NCBI GenBank assembly: GCA_026168455.1
Contig: CM047425.1
Span: 87,051,580 to 87,115,579 of the forward strand
Direction of reading: 5' to 3'
Length of the DNA stretch: 64,000 nt
DNA from: Theocolax elegans
Taxonomy: Eukaryota > Arthropoda > Insecta > Hymenoptera > Cerocephalidae
Shown here: positions 13,269-26,356 of the stretch, in pieces
Position numbering within the stretch: the first letter of the stretch is position 1
Layout of the letters: every line of letters begins with the position of its first letter
Notes under the pieces: generated by a model
Databases searched by the model: none
What the model saw: the letters and a program-made list of their open reading frames with translations, nothing else
Told to the model about the DNA's origin: nothing
Position numbers and translations under genes: made by a program

Positions 13269-13822
13269 AATTGTTCCACTGTCAAGGAGAGCACTTGACC
13301 TTCTTGTAAAGAATTTGTTTGAAAGCTAGAAATATGATACTTCGGCTTAAATGAAAAGTACCCATGTCTCCAGGTTTTATCCAATGAACCCTAGTAATAA
13401 AGATAAACGATTTTTCCGAAAAATCTAGGGGAAAAGAACTTAACATCAATTGATAATAATTTGAGTTCTATAAGTTTTATTTAAATTAGAAAGTTTACAT
13501 TAGTAGTTATTATTTTAACTATGCTTTATTTTAAAAGTTTAAGCGGTTCAAAGTTTATGTACATTTGAAAAATATATAGTTACAATTTACGGTAATTTTT
13601 TAATATTTGATTGTTGAACTTGTTAACCGCGCAAACTATTTCAGCGAACCAAAGTTAATATTAAGCTCACAATTTTAGCTTTTTTTCGTTGTTATTAGAG
13701 ATTAAAGATTGTTAGAAACCCCAGTTATTTTAATTTTTTTATTCCAACCAAAGAATCATACGGTGAAAAACAAATTCATTTTCCGGAGGTCAAGTGCTCC
13801 TTGCCAGTTCCTTTACATACAA
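13269..13822. repeat. Imperfect inverted-repeat element, ends uncertain
   Basis: The left arm (about 13269-13348) and right arm (about 13743-13822) are diverged reverse complements. Shared words, read left to right on the left arm, are CAAGGAG, GCACTTGACCT and GAATTTGTTT. The 390-bp spacer has no open frame of note. I could not find a clean terminal motif or target duplication. An old MITE is likely, but the boundaries are approximate. Confidence 0.5.
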
Positions 13823-14929
13823 TTTTTGAGAAACAAATTTAACCAAAAGTAAAGGTATAGTAAGTAAAAAAATAGCTAGATACAATGATAAACAATTTTT
13901 AAAAAAAGAAGACTATAGAGAAAAATATTTAATTTGATTAAGTATTTTAATTTGGAAGCATAACTACGTTTACTACTAATAAACTATATGAAAATTTAAA
14001 TTAAGTGTTTTAATATTAAACTTGGGACAGAGATCAATATTGTTTTTAGTAAAAAATTGTATTCTATTTATATTCTAGCCCAAAGGTCGTGCGCTTTTCT
14101 TATAAAAAACAGATATATTTTATCAACGCCAATCATCGTGATAACTTATTTCAACAGTTTTATGTAAAGCAATTTGAAATATGTTTCGCACACCATCAAA
14201 TTTCAAAGGAGGAAATGCCAATTTTAAACTTTTTTACCATTCTTGAATTTGATCAGGCCTGTAGCTTCAGATACCTCCAAATTAATATTTCTTATCAACT
14301 AGTTAAAAATATGGTTTTTCAGCTTGAAATTTTCTTACAAATAAATTACTCAATCTAGCTTCTTTTACCAACAAGAAATCAATAAAGATGTGCAATTAAA
14401 TCTTCCAAAAAAGTATTAGGAAAACATATATAAATATATAAAATTCAAAAGAAAGGTATTTAAAAAGAAAGTTAATTACTTATATATATACATCGAAAAT
14501 GTTTGTGGCTTTATGTAACATTTATATTACAATTTCAAATAATATTTCAAATGATGCATCAACTTTTGAAATCTGTAACGTATTATAAATTATATGAATC
14601 ACTGGCATAATCAGGTATGTAACATCACATATTGATATTGATTTTACTCGTTTGATCAATAATTAAACAGCTAGTCAATACAAAATATACTTGCGTCAGG
14701 CGCTATCGCGCCTTTTGATTATAATAGTAATTTCTTGATAGAACCGTGGAAGTTAAATTATTTATATCCGTACATTTAATTTGTCTATATGATATGTTAA
14801 TCATAAAGAATATGGTATAAGCAGCATTATACTAAGTTCACTCTAAACATGGAAAGAAATAATATTTTTTCGTCAGGAGTTTCATTTGTTCTCCTTAAGT
14901 TCAACAACCCCATATGCACACACGCCAGA
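13823..14929. other. AT-rich non-coding stretch
   Basis: AT-rich. The 89-codon frame at 14089-14358 has no recognisable motif. A small GGCGCTATCGCGCC palindrome sits near 14700. Nothing else is supportable. Confidence 0.55.
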
Positions 14930-15167
14930 CAGTAGAAGGACGCGGTTGTAAAGCCACGTCCCGCTACCCCGCAGTGCACACGGAGCAGTCAAAGCCGGCT
15001 AGAAACCCGTTTTCCTATATATATGTATATGAAAGAGGTTATGGAGTGAGTGAGAGAGAAAAAGAGGGATAAGAGTCTGAATAATGAAGGCTCACTGATA
15101 TCGATTCCTACGAACTCTATGTATTTTTGGACTTATCGAGAACCACGTAGTTAGACTTTCAGTAGGA

Positions 15168-15208
<41 letters not shown>

Positions 15209-16290
15209 GTTCTCTATTTTTTATTCGCGATGCTACGGTCGTTGGTACGATTTAATTTTTTTCGCCGTTTTATCGTTGCGACGAGGTTTAGCGCTTGTAG
15301 GCTGATGCGTAACAAAATTTATGGATACGGCTGTTCTAGTTTACTTTCGGCTATGATTTTTTTTTATTTTTCATATGATTTACACTCTTTTTGTCACATT
15401 TATTTTTACTTCGGGAATTGTGTTTGGATAGTACTATTTATAAGTAAATCAGTAGCAATTTATATGACCTCGTAGATAAATACACATAATAGATCGATAC
15501 GACTTACGGTTCTCATATAATCAAATTCGCGAGTTTTAGTTAATGGGCGCGGCGTGTATTTCGAATTATTCCAGGATGCATGTATATATGTATATACATA
15601 TGAAGTTCAGATCCTTATTCAGTTTACGTATATTCTAACGACATAAGGTTGCGATTCTATGTTTAACCAACCAAATGTTTCCATCTACATACGTACAACT
15701 TGAACTATCTCGAACTGAATACATATATTTAGACTTAATAAGCAAATGCTCGGTAACAATAAACACACGGACATGGAAAAGATATATTATGCGAGAACGT
15801 GCACATAGGTAGTTCGCTTTATAAGAAGGAACGAAGATTCGTATGTACACATATACAAGCTGGAAGTGTAGTAAGAAAGTTGCTTTACTATATACCTAAT
15901 CCAATAAAAGTAGAAAGAACGTTAGGGCGTTATAGGAGCGTAAATGGTGTAAACGAGGCCTGGTAAAACTGAGGAAAAGGACATTGTGCTCAAGTAATAG
16001 ACGAGCCAGCTTCCCCAGGTGGTATTTATGGAAGATTTGTAATATGGGATGTATTCTAAAGTACGACGGACAATTGACTTCTTTTCACGGACGCTCTTGT
16101 TTTTCTAAATAATTTTTTGTCTTATAGAATATGCTATTTACTCGTATGCTACATTTCATATAATTAAGATAATTTTGAAATACAAATTATGAAATGAATT
16201 CCTATACTAAAATAATATAAAAAATGTTGAATATTAGAATGGTCTTATGACTGAAATGATAAGCGATAGCGTATAAAAAGAATAAAAAAA
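14930..16290. other. Balanced island with CT microsatellite, then AT-rich sequence
   Basis: 14930-15300 is CpG-containing and includes a CT array. 15480-16060 is moderately balanced with several short palindromic TATATA/GTATAC stretches near 15580-15600. No gene is recognised. The 101-codon frame at 15170-15475 begins inside the CT array. Confidence 0.4.
15172..15208. repeat. CT dinucleotide microsatellite
   Basis: A near-perfect CT array with a single G interruption. Confidence 0.9.
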
Positions 16291-17740
16291 GCAAATCCCA
16301 TGGTTATCAGTCAGGAGGAAAAAGTTCGCGTGTGCACGCGAATTCGAAGGTACCAACCAATCTCATATATTGTCGAAGAACCAGGTTTGAAATACGCGCA
16401 CGTACGCACGTGCGAGTATTTATATTCGCTTCTCGGTTGGAAAAAAGAACCTTATGAGATTCTCTTGGCACATGGCACACCAGGAAATGTGGCTATCTCA
16501 CGGAAGAGTCACTTGGCCCTTGTCCGATAAAGTCACTCCTCTTAATGCAGATTTCCGGGATTCCTTTGCATATACTCTCTGCGCACGCAACTCCCAACTG
16601 ACGCTGCAATTCGAGAGGGAGCTGAATCGTTTTGATGGCCGAGAAGATGAAAGCTCGACTTGATTGAATCGAGGGTATAGGTCGATGTGTGCACGGTAAA
16701 GAACCTCGAGGCAGCGGTTTACGATGATCGCTTGGGGATTTTCACTTTATGATCCACTGATCGCTTTATGGTTCCGTATTGTTTTCTTCTATTCAGTTAT
16801 AATATCGAAATTACATCTTATAATCACTTTCCGTAACAATAGACAAAAGAGGGTAACGTGAATTTTACAAAAATGTAACAATATAGCTACTTTACAAACA
16901 TGCTCATTATTATACAATGATTAATAACAATGATGAAATGTACGTAGCAGAAAAGTTACAACATATTGTTTATTAAAACCTTCAAAATAAACTAAATACT
17001 AACAAATATCGTTATAGGTGAACGTAAATTTTTAAAAATTATACTAATACTAAAGAAATTAAATCATTATGTATGTTAAATGTAAGATAATTTAATATGA
17101 ATCAATATTAACGAAAAATAAATATATAATAAAATTACGCAATAATATATTTGTAACATAAATTCAGACAAAATAATAATACATCATTTACATTGACGCG
17201 AAATATATTTACCTCGTAATCCATATTACTTGTTTAATACATATCCGAAATGTAGCTGTAAAATTATTTAACGATGGAAACTGCGTATTTAATATGTAAA
17301 ATTTGCTATTGTATTATATAATCATGATTGTGCAACACTATTTCAAACGTATGCTCTAGAAAATTATTGTTAATTGTATGCTAAACAAATTTATTATCGA
17401 GGTGTGTATATATATATTTAGTGGGTTAGATAAATATTTATCCTACGTATTCTATGAAATGTGTCCAAAACAACTAATTATTTGAAATTGATTTTACATA
17501 TTAGGTTATATATAACAGAAATTTGGATTTTGTAAGCTAAAGTATCAATAAATAACGTTTCAAAGGGAATTTCAAAAAGTAGCTCTCAGAAAATTGTTGT
17601 ATATACTCTGGTTCAAATATATATATAAAATCCAACAACTTCATGAAACCTTGGAATAAAATATAAAAAATAGGATGGATTAAGTGATGGGGAAGAAAGG
17701 TAGCTACTTTAAATATAGGACATTCAACTTCAGCCGCAGA
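16291..17740. other. Balanced island then long AT-rich stretch
   Basis: 16300-16780 has balanced composition and two overlapping plus-strand frames without recognisable motifs. 16780-17740 is AT-rich and contains no structure that I can support. Confidence 0.45.
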
Positions 17741-19940
17741 ATTTATTCAACGTCCCGAGCGTGGAATGTAAAAGTCGCTCCTCCTCGGAGGGTGGAGCCG
17801 GAGTCATTTACATGACACACTCGTATACGCCCGCGGTATCGAAGCCCGGATTGACGAGCGCCGTTTCGCGCTCTCAGCCTTTTGCGCGACGTGCTCGCAT
17901 AAACGGGAGAAAGAAAGAGATAATAAAGAGAGGCAGAAAGCAAGAAGATCCGTGCCCAACGGGGCTTTGTGCTCTCATTTCGCGAAATTGACCCCTGAGA
18001 AAAGATAAACTCTGGATATACACTGTAGGTTTGAGTATAAATAATAGGTGAATCTTTATAAAATGAAGAGTTAAACAATTTAACATCATTTGCTTCATTA
18101 AACTCTTTAATTGTAACAATTTCAAAAAAAAAAAAAATTACCGATTATTTATCCTGATACACGCTTTACTGATTGTACATAAAACATTTTCAAATATAAC
18201 ATTTGAAAATATAAATGGACTATGAATTTATAAAAATGTTATTTTAGTCGAATGAAAATCAAAAGTATAGGCAATTATCGTTGAATCCTACATAATATTT
18301 ATACACATTATGCATAAAGATGGGTTTTCGTTATAAAGGACATAGTAGCCAAAAGTTGACATAAAATTTAAGATTTCTTTGTATTGTGTTAACTTTGTTC
18401 TTCCCAATTCAGTACTAATCAACGACAGAGGCGTGCAACGTGTTCGTAAACAAAACCAAATGTAAAATTTTATTAAGAAAGTTTCTAATAATTACCATAA
18501 TATGTATAGAAGTAAAAAGATAAATCTAAGTAAAATGTCAAACTATTCTACACTTTAAAAAATATATAAATTTAAAAAAAGAATGTTTGCTTATCTTTTA
18601 TTTGAATGTTGAAAATAATCCTGATGTAAAAAAATGATCCGTTAATATTGAGATGCAAAATTAGCTATACAAACGTTCGAGTATATATACGCTTACTTAT
18701 TACCATATTTGTATTTGTGCGTAGATGATATTCCCCTTAGAGAAAGTACAGAAGCTACTTAGATCGTATATACAGCTGCATGTGTAACGGTGCAAACAGC
18801 TGCATCAGTCGACGGATATTGAAGTTTGCTGTAGTCGAGAGAGATTTAGGTACAGTGACAAAGGGAAACTTTGACAAAAAAATAGTCGGTAGCAACTGAA
18901 TCTATATATAATCTTTGTATGTTTTTGAATTCGTTTTGTCTTTACGCTATTGATTCTTTCACTTTTTGGTACACGAAGCGAGTTTTATGGTTCTCCAATA
19001 AAAAAAATTGTCGTTTTTTTAAGTAAGTTTCTAGCATACTTTTTATAAATATTATTAGAAAGATTAAATTATTATAAATATAAAGTTTATCTCTTCTAAT
19101 ACTTAAAAGGACTGATTGGGATTGGAGGAATGTTTTACTGTTTTTGTTAAAATTTTAGTGATTTCGATTAAGATACCATGGGGCAAGCGTATGTATAATA
19201 AGTTATATGATTTTGTTTATTTTAAGAAAATTACATATTGTTAAAAGGGATTAAAAAGTATTGAAAATAGTTATATAAGGATTTATACATTAAACAATTT
19301 GTACTGACAAGTCAAGATCTAGCGGAAATCGGATTTATCTGAAATAGAAGATACGATTCTATCATTCGAAATAATTAACCCGTATCTCGAGATTTTCGTT
19401 TACGCGACCGAGGTATAAAGGTGTACAACGTTTTCGAAATAACTTTGGAATAAGAATCTTTACACAAATTGAAATTACCCCAATTCTAAAAAGACTTATA
19501 AATACTATTAAAAAGCATGAAACAGACTTAGAGGTAGGACATAAGTTTGAACTTTGGCTTGATCAAATAACTCAAACGATTAAAAAGTTATAATTGTTTA
19601 AAAAATAGTTACGCATTATTTATTTATGATATAGTACATTTGTAAAATACAAGAACTATTTAGTGAAAGTGTGAGATTTATAAAAAGCAAATTTTAGAAT
19701 ATCAATGGGATTTAAAAAACTCATAAATATATAGGTGATGGTGCAGGTTATAAAAGTGGAGGTTATAACGTTAGAATGGGACTGATCACGAAAGTTAGCA
19801 AATAGATGCCGCAGGTAGATAAACTGTATTTAATGAACAGAATTTTTCACAATTTGTGATTACTGACAAAGTGGGTGAGCCGTTAGCGAGATCGCATATG
19901 TAATGAGGAAATAATAGCTTTCCTCTCTTGTCCACGTATA
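17741..19940. other. Short CpG island then AT-rich stretch
   Basis: 17741-18000 is CpG-rich, with opposing overlapping frames on both strands that are probably shadows of composition. The remainder is AT-rich, including a 14-base A run near 18124. A few balanced patches (18710-18870 and 19370-19440) have no recognisable feature. Confidence 0.45.
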
Positions 19941-22110
19941 ATTGAATGGTAATCGACACGATCGAAATGACCAGGTGATTGAATTGTTTGTTCTTTTCCC
20001 GAGTGGGAAGAAAAGCTCGCGAATCGCTATAATATTTACATTTCATTTTACGGAATCGGGAGTCATTATTCCTGCCTGCGGCAATATTACGAACGAGAAT
20101 ACGGAATATTATACCAAGAGAAATTTTGCGTCCCAGCGTATATTTGGATATTTAATCGAACTGTTTAATAGATTTATTTTAAAAACTCGACGAAGTGATC
20201 GCAAACGTACGCTTAATTAGGATACGAGTACGAGTGTAAATTTTAATCGTTTCATTTATCGCGATAAAATTCTTCGTAAAAATGTTCCTCGATGCTTGGG
20301 TGCGCGCTAACGTACAATGGGGTAATGGATAAACGGGAACACTGGGAATTATAAGAGCAAACCATTTCATCGCTCCCGTTTATATCTCGAATTCAGAAGT
20401 AGATAATTAGCGAACGACGTTTTAACAGAAAATTAATTGTTTTGTAACATTTCCTTTTTTAATGCTGTATTATTGTTATCTTTATTATCCATATCATTTT
20501 TTATATTACTGCTTTTATTCTTCCAATAAGTCAGTAACGAATATTTCAAAACGTAGAAAACGACTATTGAGGTGAAACGTTAATAATCTTATTTTCGAAT
20601 TGAGAAAACGAGATTTTAATTTTAGAAGGTATTTATTCTAATAAAGTATTTGTTCAGTCATTTTAGTTGTACAAATATCGATAGAAAATTCTCTAGAGAA
20701 AGGTTAAATTAAGATTTTTGCCATCAATTAGAAATAACAAAATTAATTTATCGATTTCAGTATGTGTTGTTTGTAAAAATAATGTATGAATGTTTAAAAT
20801 TATTCTTTTATACTGATTTTATAATTTAATTTATAATATATTACTTAGCTAATTTATATAAAATAGTATTCGAAGTATTTTTTATATAAATGATTCTATT
20901 ATCGAACTAGTATAAGTAATTTCGTGCAGAAAATTATAAATATTTCTGGTTCAAAGCAGATAAAGTAAGCTTATTATTTTCAAGTATAAGCTGCATATAA
21001 TTAAGCTCTAGTACTTCCACTAAATAGTGTATACAGGGATTTTCGAAATCTCTTGTTATGAATCTCGTATTTAAATTGCAATTATACGTGGAGATTATTA
21101 TTATTATTACTATTATTATTATTACTGCAGCCGATGTTGCCATTACAGCCATTTTACGTTAATATATCTTCTCAAAAATTGCCGAAGTAAAAAATAATTG
21201 CAGTTTTTAGAAAAGAGAGAATTTTTATTTTTTATTTATGCATTACAATGTAAATTGGTATTGGAGCAGTCACAATTAACGAAACTGCGTTATACAGTAA
21301 TGTCGCTAAGCAATATTGCATTTATTTTACGTGAGTATGATTTAAGAAGCGAAACTAAAGTTCGTGGCGAAGATTGGAATTAGACAACAAATTGGACGAG
21401 CGGTTTTCAGAGGGCGAGATCCTGAGGGATCGGGGCATTCGATGATTAAGCAGAGGCTCGAGTGGATTAGCGCTCATCGCGTCGCGGAAAGAAATCTAGA
21501 GATCTTATACACGAACCGTTGATGGGAAATCGAACGAATTACGTTCTTCCCGTTAATGCTTGAGGATTTTTTTCTGATTTTCCTTTTTCTTAACCGAGTT
21601 CTCTTCGCCTATACCGCAAGTTCTCTTTGAACGAGAAATTATCTTTGAAAGTACAGTAATCGTAGCGCTTATCTCTGCAATGCTATACCTGTTCTGTATA
21701 TAATGTGGTTTCTTTTTCTAATCTCAGGTCTTTTTGCAACACTAATACGAATTTTTTTAATTTATTGTTTAACTCTTTTATATTTTTCACTAATTAAATA
21801 TAATTATTATTTATTTTAATAAAAACATGTTGTATTATTTTTGTAAGTTATGTTTGATTCTTTTTCTTCGGTTTAAAATAAAAAAGCACTTATAAATATG
21901 TACACAAATATGTGAATTTAACCAAAAAATATACTATATAATAAAAAAAGGTAATAAAAATATTTTGTTTAAAAATCATTTCCTATATGTGTATGATATA
22001 TGAAAATTATTTAAATCTTCTTCAACTTTTTGTATCAAATTTTACAACTCAAATTTTGGAAGCATTCAAGAAAAGCCAAGCGCATAGACAATATAAAACA
22101 AATATTGCAG
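19941..22110. other. Balanced patches within AT-rich sequence
   Basis: 19941-20400 and 21380-21700 are CpG-containing and the rest is AT-rich. An ATT-type array lies at 21092-21126. Open frames here (up to 92 codons) overlap on both strands and show no domains. Confidence 0.45.
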
Positions 22111-22326
22111 TTTAGCGGTTGCAACCAAGAAAGATCCCCTGGTAGAGAGGGAAGTACGAATCTACTCTCGACGTAGAAGCTGCGCACACCCTCCTACCTT
22201 CCTTGATAAACTGTCCATAAAATACAAGCAGCCGTTCTTTTACGGCCTTACATCGTTGGTTCTCCTTCTTTACCTTAGCCCCTTCCCTCCCCCCTGCATC
22301 CCTCGCTCTTTCTCACTCTTTCTTTC

Positions 22327-22366
<40 letters not shown>

Positions 22367-22720
22367 TCTCGCTCTCTAGAGCGCGGTCGTTAACGCTTGA
22401 CTTCTCGCGTGGAAGGGAGAACAGAGGCGGAAGCCATCTTGATGCATCTCAGAGCCACGCGGAGCACAGCAGATAAATCTCGCGCATAATCTCGCGTGGC
22501 TCGCGCGCCCCGAGAAAAAATTCGAACCCGGACGCCCCCGTAAAACCGTAGGATCGGCTAACGTTAAAAGGGTTTCGAGCCTGGCTGTAAAAACCTAGCC
22601 TGATGCGTGAGGGATTTTTTCGTTCCCAAGGTAGGAGACGGATGTGCAGCTATATCCCCTTTTTTCTTTTTCAATGGAAGTGAATGCGAGTAATTTCAAT
22701 CGTACCTTACGTATACGATG
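22111..22720. promoter_or_regulatory. GC-rich island with GAGA tract and GCCAT site
   Basis: One of the most GC- and CpG-rich segments of the window. It starts with a C-rich and CT-rich tract, including a CT array at 22331-22362. It then carries a GCGGAAGCCATCTTG block at 22426-22440, which combines an ETS-like GGAAG with a GCCATCTT word of YY1/Pho type. A possible splice donor (AAG then GTAGGA) lies at 22628-22636. GAGA plus GCCAT is the composition expected of insect promoters and Polycomb response elements. All frames in the core are closed by stops, so a coding exon is unlikely. The regulatory or first-exon role is inference. Confidence 0.35.
22331..22362. repeat. CT dinucleotide microsatellite
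   Basis: A perfect CT array of about 16 units at the edge of a GC-rich island. Confidence 0.9.
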
Positions 22721-24640
22721 AACGATTGTGGTACTAACTGAAAAATTTCTATAAAATTATTTTGATGTCAAAATTACGTGATTTTTTGTTTAAATTAGTT
22801 TTATCACTTCTATATGTGAATTATTAAATATGAAAATGAAATTAATAATAAATAGTTTTTTTTATATTTTGAAACACCTTATTTTTAAAAATTTTAACAT
22901 ATTGGCGGAAAAATGAAAGTAGAAACGATATTTTAGATATAACTTAGATATTTTTTTATTAGACGGGTGAAAAAAGTTACTTTAACTATAGAATATTTAG
23001 ACAAATTTACAAAAAATTATAGCACGGATTGATGGTCAGTTTTGCACAAATAGCTTCTACGCCAAAACTTTTCTTCTGTAACCGCATTTTTAGTAACTTA
23101 AATATAATAACTTTAAAAACCATATGCTTCTAAAACATATGCAAACATCATCAAAACTTTTCTATTACTTAAAAAATGTATTAATATTAACAGTTCTAAA
23201 ATAAAAATAGGACTTGTATTAGTGTTGCTTTTTGCAAAAGTACATCATTGGCATACATACTTATCTTCTGTTAATCTGAATTAAAAATTTCCATTATATG
23301 ATTATTTGAGTTAACTTAATACTTGTATAACTTTGGAGCTTTATTTGTTTGCAAAAATATTCCTACATTTTAATATCCAACGCACAAGGGAATGGGTACT
23401 TAAAATAGAAAATTACCATTAACAAATTGTTACCTACTTCGGGAATATAGTTTTAATTTAAAATGATAAAAAACAAAGCTATTACGATTAAAAGTAGATA
23501 AGTTGCGATATCCAATGACGTAATCGCTCACTATTATTTAGATTAAAAATTATTTAATATTTATGTCTTTTATTATTTATTAACTATTACAGAATATTAA
23601 GATCAACGTAACTTTTTCGGTAAAACAGAAGCCTTTACAATATATTGCAGGAAGTTTATTAATAGCAATTACAGATTTGCACAAAATTCGTACTATAAAT
23701 AAGTAACGATATTGTTAATACAAAAAGTTAGTTTGACCTGCAGTAAAAGAAATGCACAATATTGACTGATATAAGAATGTCGTAATCCAAGATAACGTTT
23801 GAGTCTTGTTTCTTAACTTTATTGTTTCACATTTACGACAAGACGCAACAATTCAGCGACTAAAGCTTTATCTTGTCGACATTGAAGCAAGACTAAAGAA
23901 CATAAAAAACAAGGGTTTTAAAGAACTCGGAAAAGATTTTTTTAATAAAAACAATGCATTTCATCCATTCATTATTACTCGACGACATTTCATTTTCTTT
24001 AATTCCGTATATTAATATGGGGAAAACAACACAGGTGTTGCAGCGTGTCGTTGATAATACATTTGATTAAAATTATTCTGAACGTTGTGTATAAATCAGA
24101 GAATTAATGTGGTAATGTGAAAACATTAAATATTAATCAAACTGAAAAATGGCACTAATCTTAATGCATATACAATTAAAGAATGCGTAAATTACACGCT
24201 GAAACACAATTTATCAATGTATAGCACAATTATAAAATATTAAATCAGTTATTTATAAATATATTCAAATTATAGTAAATACACTATAAGTTTATTCAAT
24301 AGCAACAAATAACTATAATAATTTTGAATAACGAAGATTTTTTTGTTTCAACTTATCACTTTTCATTATTATTATCATTTATTTAAAATTGTATCTCGCC
24401 ACGTTAAACCTACATCTCTTTAGAAATCATGACTGTTATCAGCGACGTTTGTAACATTCACAATTCTAACACGTCCCAGTCTGTCAGAATACACCTAAAA
24501 AATGTTTTTCCTCAAAAACGAAAAGTAAATAGTATTAAAGCTCGAAGCAGAAAAGACATTCGGCTCGACGACAAAACAGCTACTGTGGAAAAGAATAAAA
24601 TGGGCAGCGTCGTTATACGAGGGTTGTAAAAAATTACACA
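22721..24640. other. AT-rich non-coding stretch
   Basis: AT-rich throughout. Frames at 23806-24015 and 24429-24629 (66-69 codons) have Lys/Arg-rich products without recognisable motifs. I see no repeat. Confidence 0.5.
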
Positions 24641-26220
24641 ACGTTAATTCCCCGGTGAGTTGCGGCGTGAAGTGACTTTCGCGAGCTGCCGCACCGCGAA
24701 TATTATACGCCCCTCCAGTTTTTGTCTCGGCGCGTCTGCGTAATAATTTTTATCGCTCACCCTTGTTTTATATATGTGTGTATATATATATATATATAAA
24801 AGCATTAACAAAGCGCGAAGTTTTCGATGAACGCGCCAGGCGTGATCGTGAATATATTCCGTGAAGTAGGACGTGCACGTACTCGGACGGAATTAATTTT
24901 ACGTGCGATAATTTCCGGTTAATTTGTAGGTGCCCGAGTGAGCGCAAGATACCAAAATAATGTCTTGAAATATTTTTCACTGGAGATATTTCAATTGTTG
25001 GATTAAACACTCTTTTATGAAGACTTTAATTATACAATCTATCTCATTACATGATAGATCAATTAATTATTTGAGAACGTATCGTACGATCTATTCCTCA
25101 TAACGGTTAATCCAATTACAAACCTTAAAAGGCAGTATTTAATCTTAATTTTAATGGTGATGTAATTTAACAAGGAGGTCTTCTTATATTTTTTATTAAT
25201 TAAATAGAGATAAAGACATAATTTGCTAATTACAGAAAAGTATAAAACACAGTTAAATACAAAATCATAAGAAAAATCAATTCCAAAAGATAACATTTAC
25301 AAGTTTATTAATTTCCATGCTCAATTGCAATATCTTAACTCAATTGACACAACTATTAGTTAAATTACTTCAAACCTGGTTACTATAATATTTGTTCGAT
25401 GTACACACCTTTGAAGTTAAATACGATAACTTTTGATACAATGGCAACTTCTAAAAGATAATAACATGTAAGGTAACACGAACTATGTGAACAGATACAT
25501 AATTTCGAGCATATTCATTTTATCTATGAAATATTCATAGGCTTTGGCAATTGTAATATAGAAATTCCATTAATTCGGCTGATTCAATTATTGAAAAGTA
25601 ACTGATTTATTGAGCATCTTTGAAAATACAACTTAAGTAATTAAGGAACATGAGAAATGTTATATTTTTATAATAATTATTTATAACAATTGGGTCATTT
25701 GACGTAATAGCAGTATTCTTTTATATTATATTTAAAAATAACAAAAAATTATGTAAATTATTTACGATATCGTGAGAATATTAAAAAATAATTATTAATA
25801 ACTTCGGCGCAACATGCCCCATTTAAGTAATAAAAAGCTCATTTAGAAATAATAAATACAGTGATTACATTCAACAGTGAAATTGTACTCGTTAATTAAA
25901 GCTCGCATTTAAAATTTATCATCATTAGCATTGAATTTTGCTACCTGGTAAATTATGAAAAGTTGAACAAATACGACATACAGCGCAGTGTAATACTGTA
26001 TAACGATGTAATTCTTTGTCTCTCTTAAATTCGCAGTTTGTAATTAATTGTACAAATTTACGAAATAAATGAAGATACGATTGAAATGCAGATTGATGGT
26101 GGCAGATTTATGAAACTAGTTATTTTATAATCAATGAGTTATTATTGAATAAGAGTTAAATATAATTATTATACATATAAAATTACAACTCATTAGCAGA
26201 TTTCGTTGAAAAGTTCACTG
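24641..26220. other. Small CpG island then AT-rich stretch
   Basis: 24641-24960 is CpG-containing, interrupted by a TA-rich array at about 24780-24799. The rest is AT-rich without recognisable features. Confidence 0.5.
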
Positions 26221-26223
26221 TAG

Positions 26224-26356
26224 ATCGGAGTTCGTAAACTGGTCAGAGTATTCCTCTGGAAAATTGTGCAGCAAATATATAGAAGTTAGTTCAAAACTAA
26301 CTCCTATACTAGAAAATTTTATAGTAAAATATCCTGAGCAGTTTACCAACTACGAT
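26224..26356. ncRNA. Long imperfect hairpin, microRNA-precursor-like
   Basis: The arms 26224-26252 and 26328-26356 pair over 29 positions with only single- or double-base symmetric mismatches. The shared core on both arms reads GTAAACTG, then TCAG, then TATT. The 75-base loop folds further: AAAATT pairs with AATTTT, TATAG with CTATA, and GTTAGTT with AACTAAC around a tiny terminal loop. Symmetric small mismatches in a long stem are typical of microRNA precursors. No target-site duplication was found that would mark a MITE. I do not recognise a known mature microRNA. The strand is undetermined because a hairpin forms from either transcript. A small foldback transposon is the main alternative. 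Confidence 0.35.

Noticed and set aside
26216..26236. Resemblance of CTGTAGATCGGAGTTCGT to mature miR-10
   Set aside because: Several mismatches occur, including one in the seed. miR-10 is almost invariant in insects, so this is most likely coincidence.
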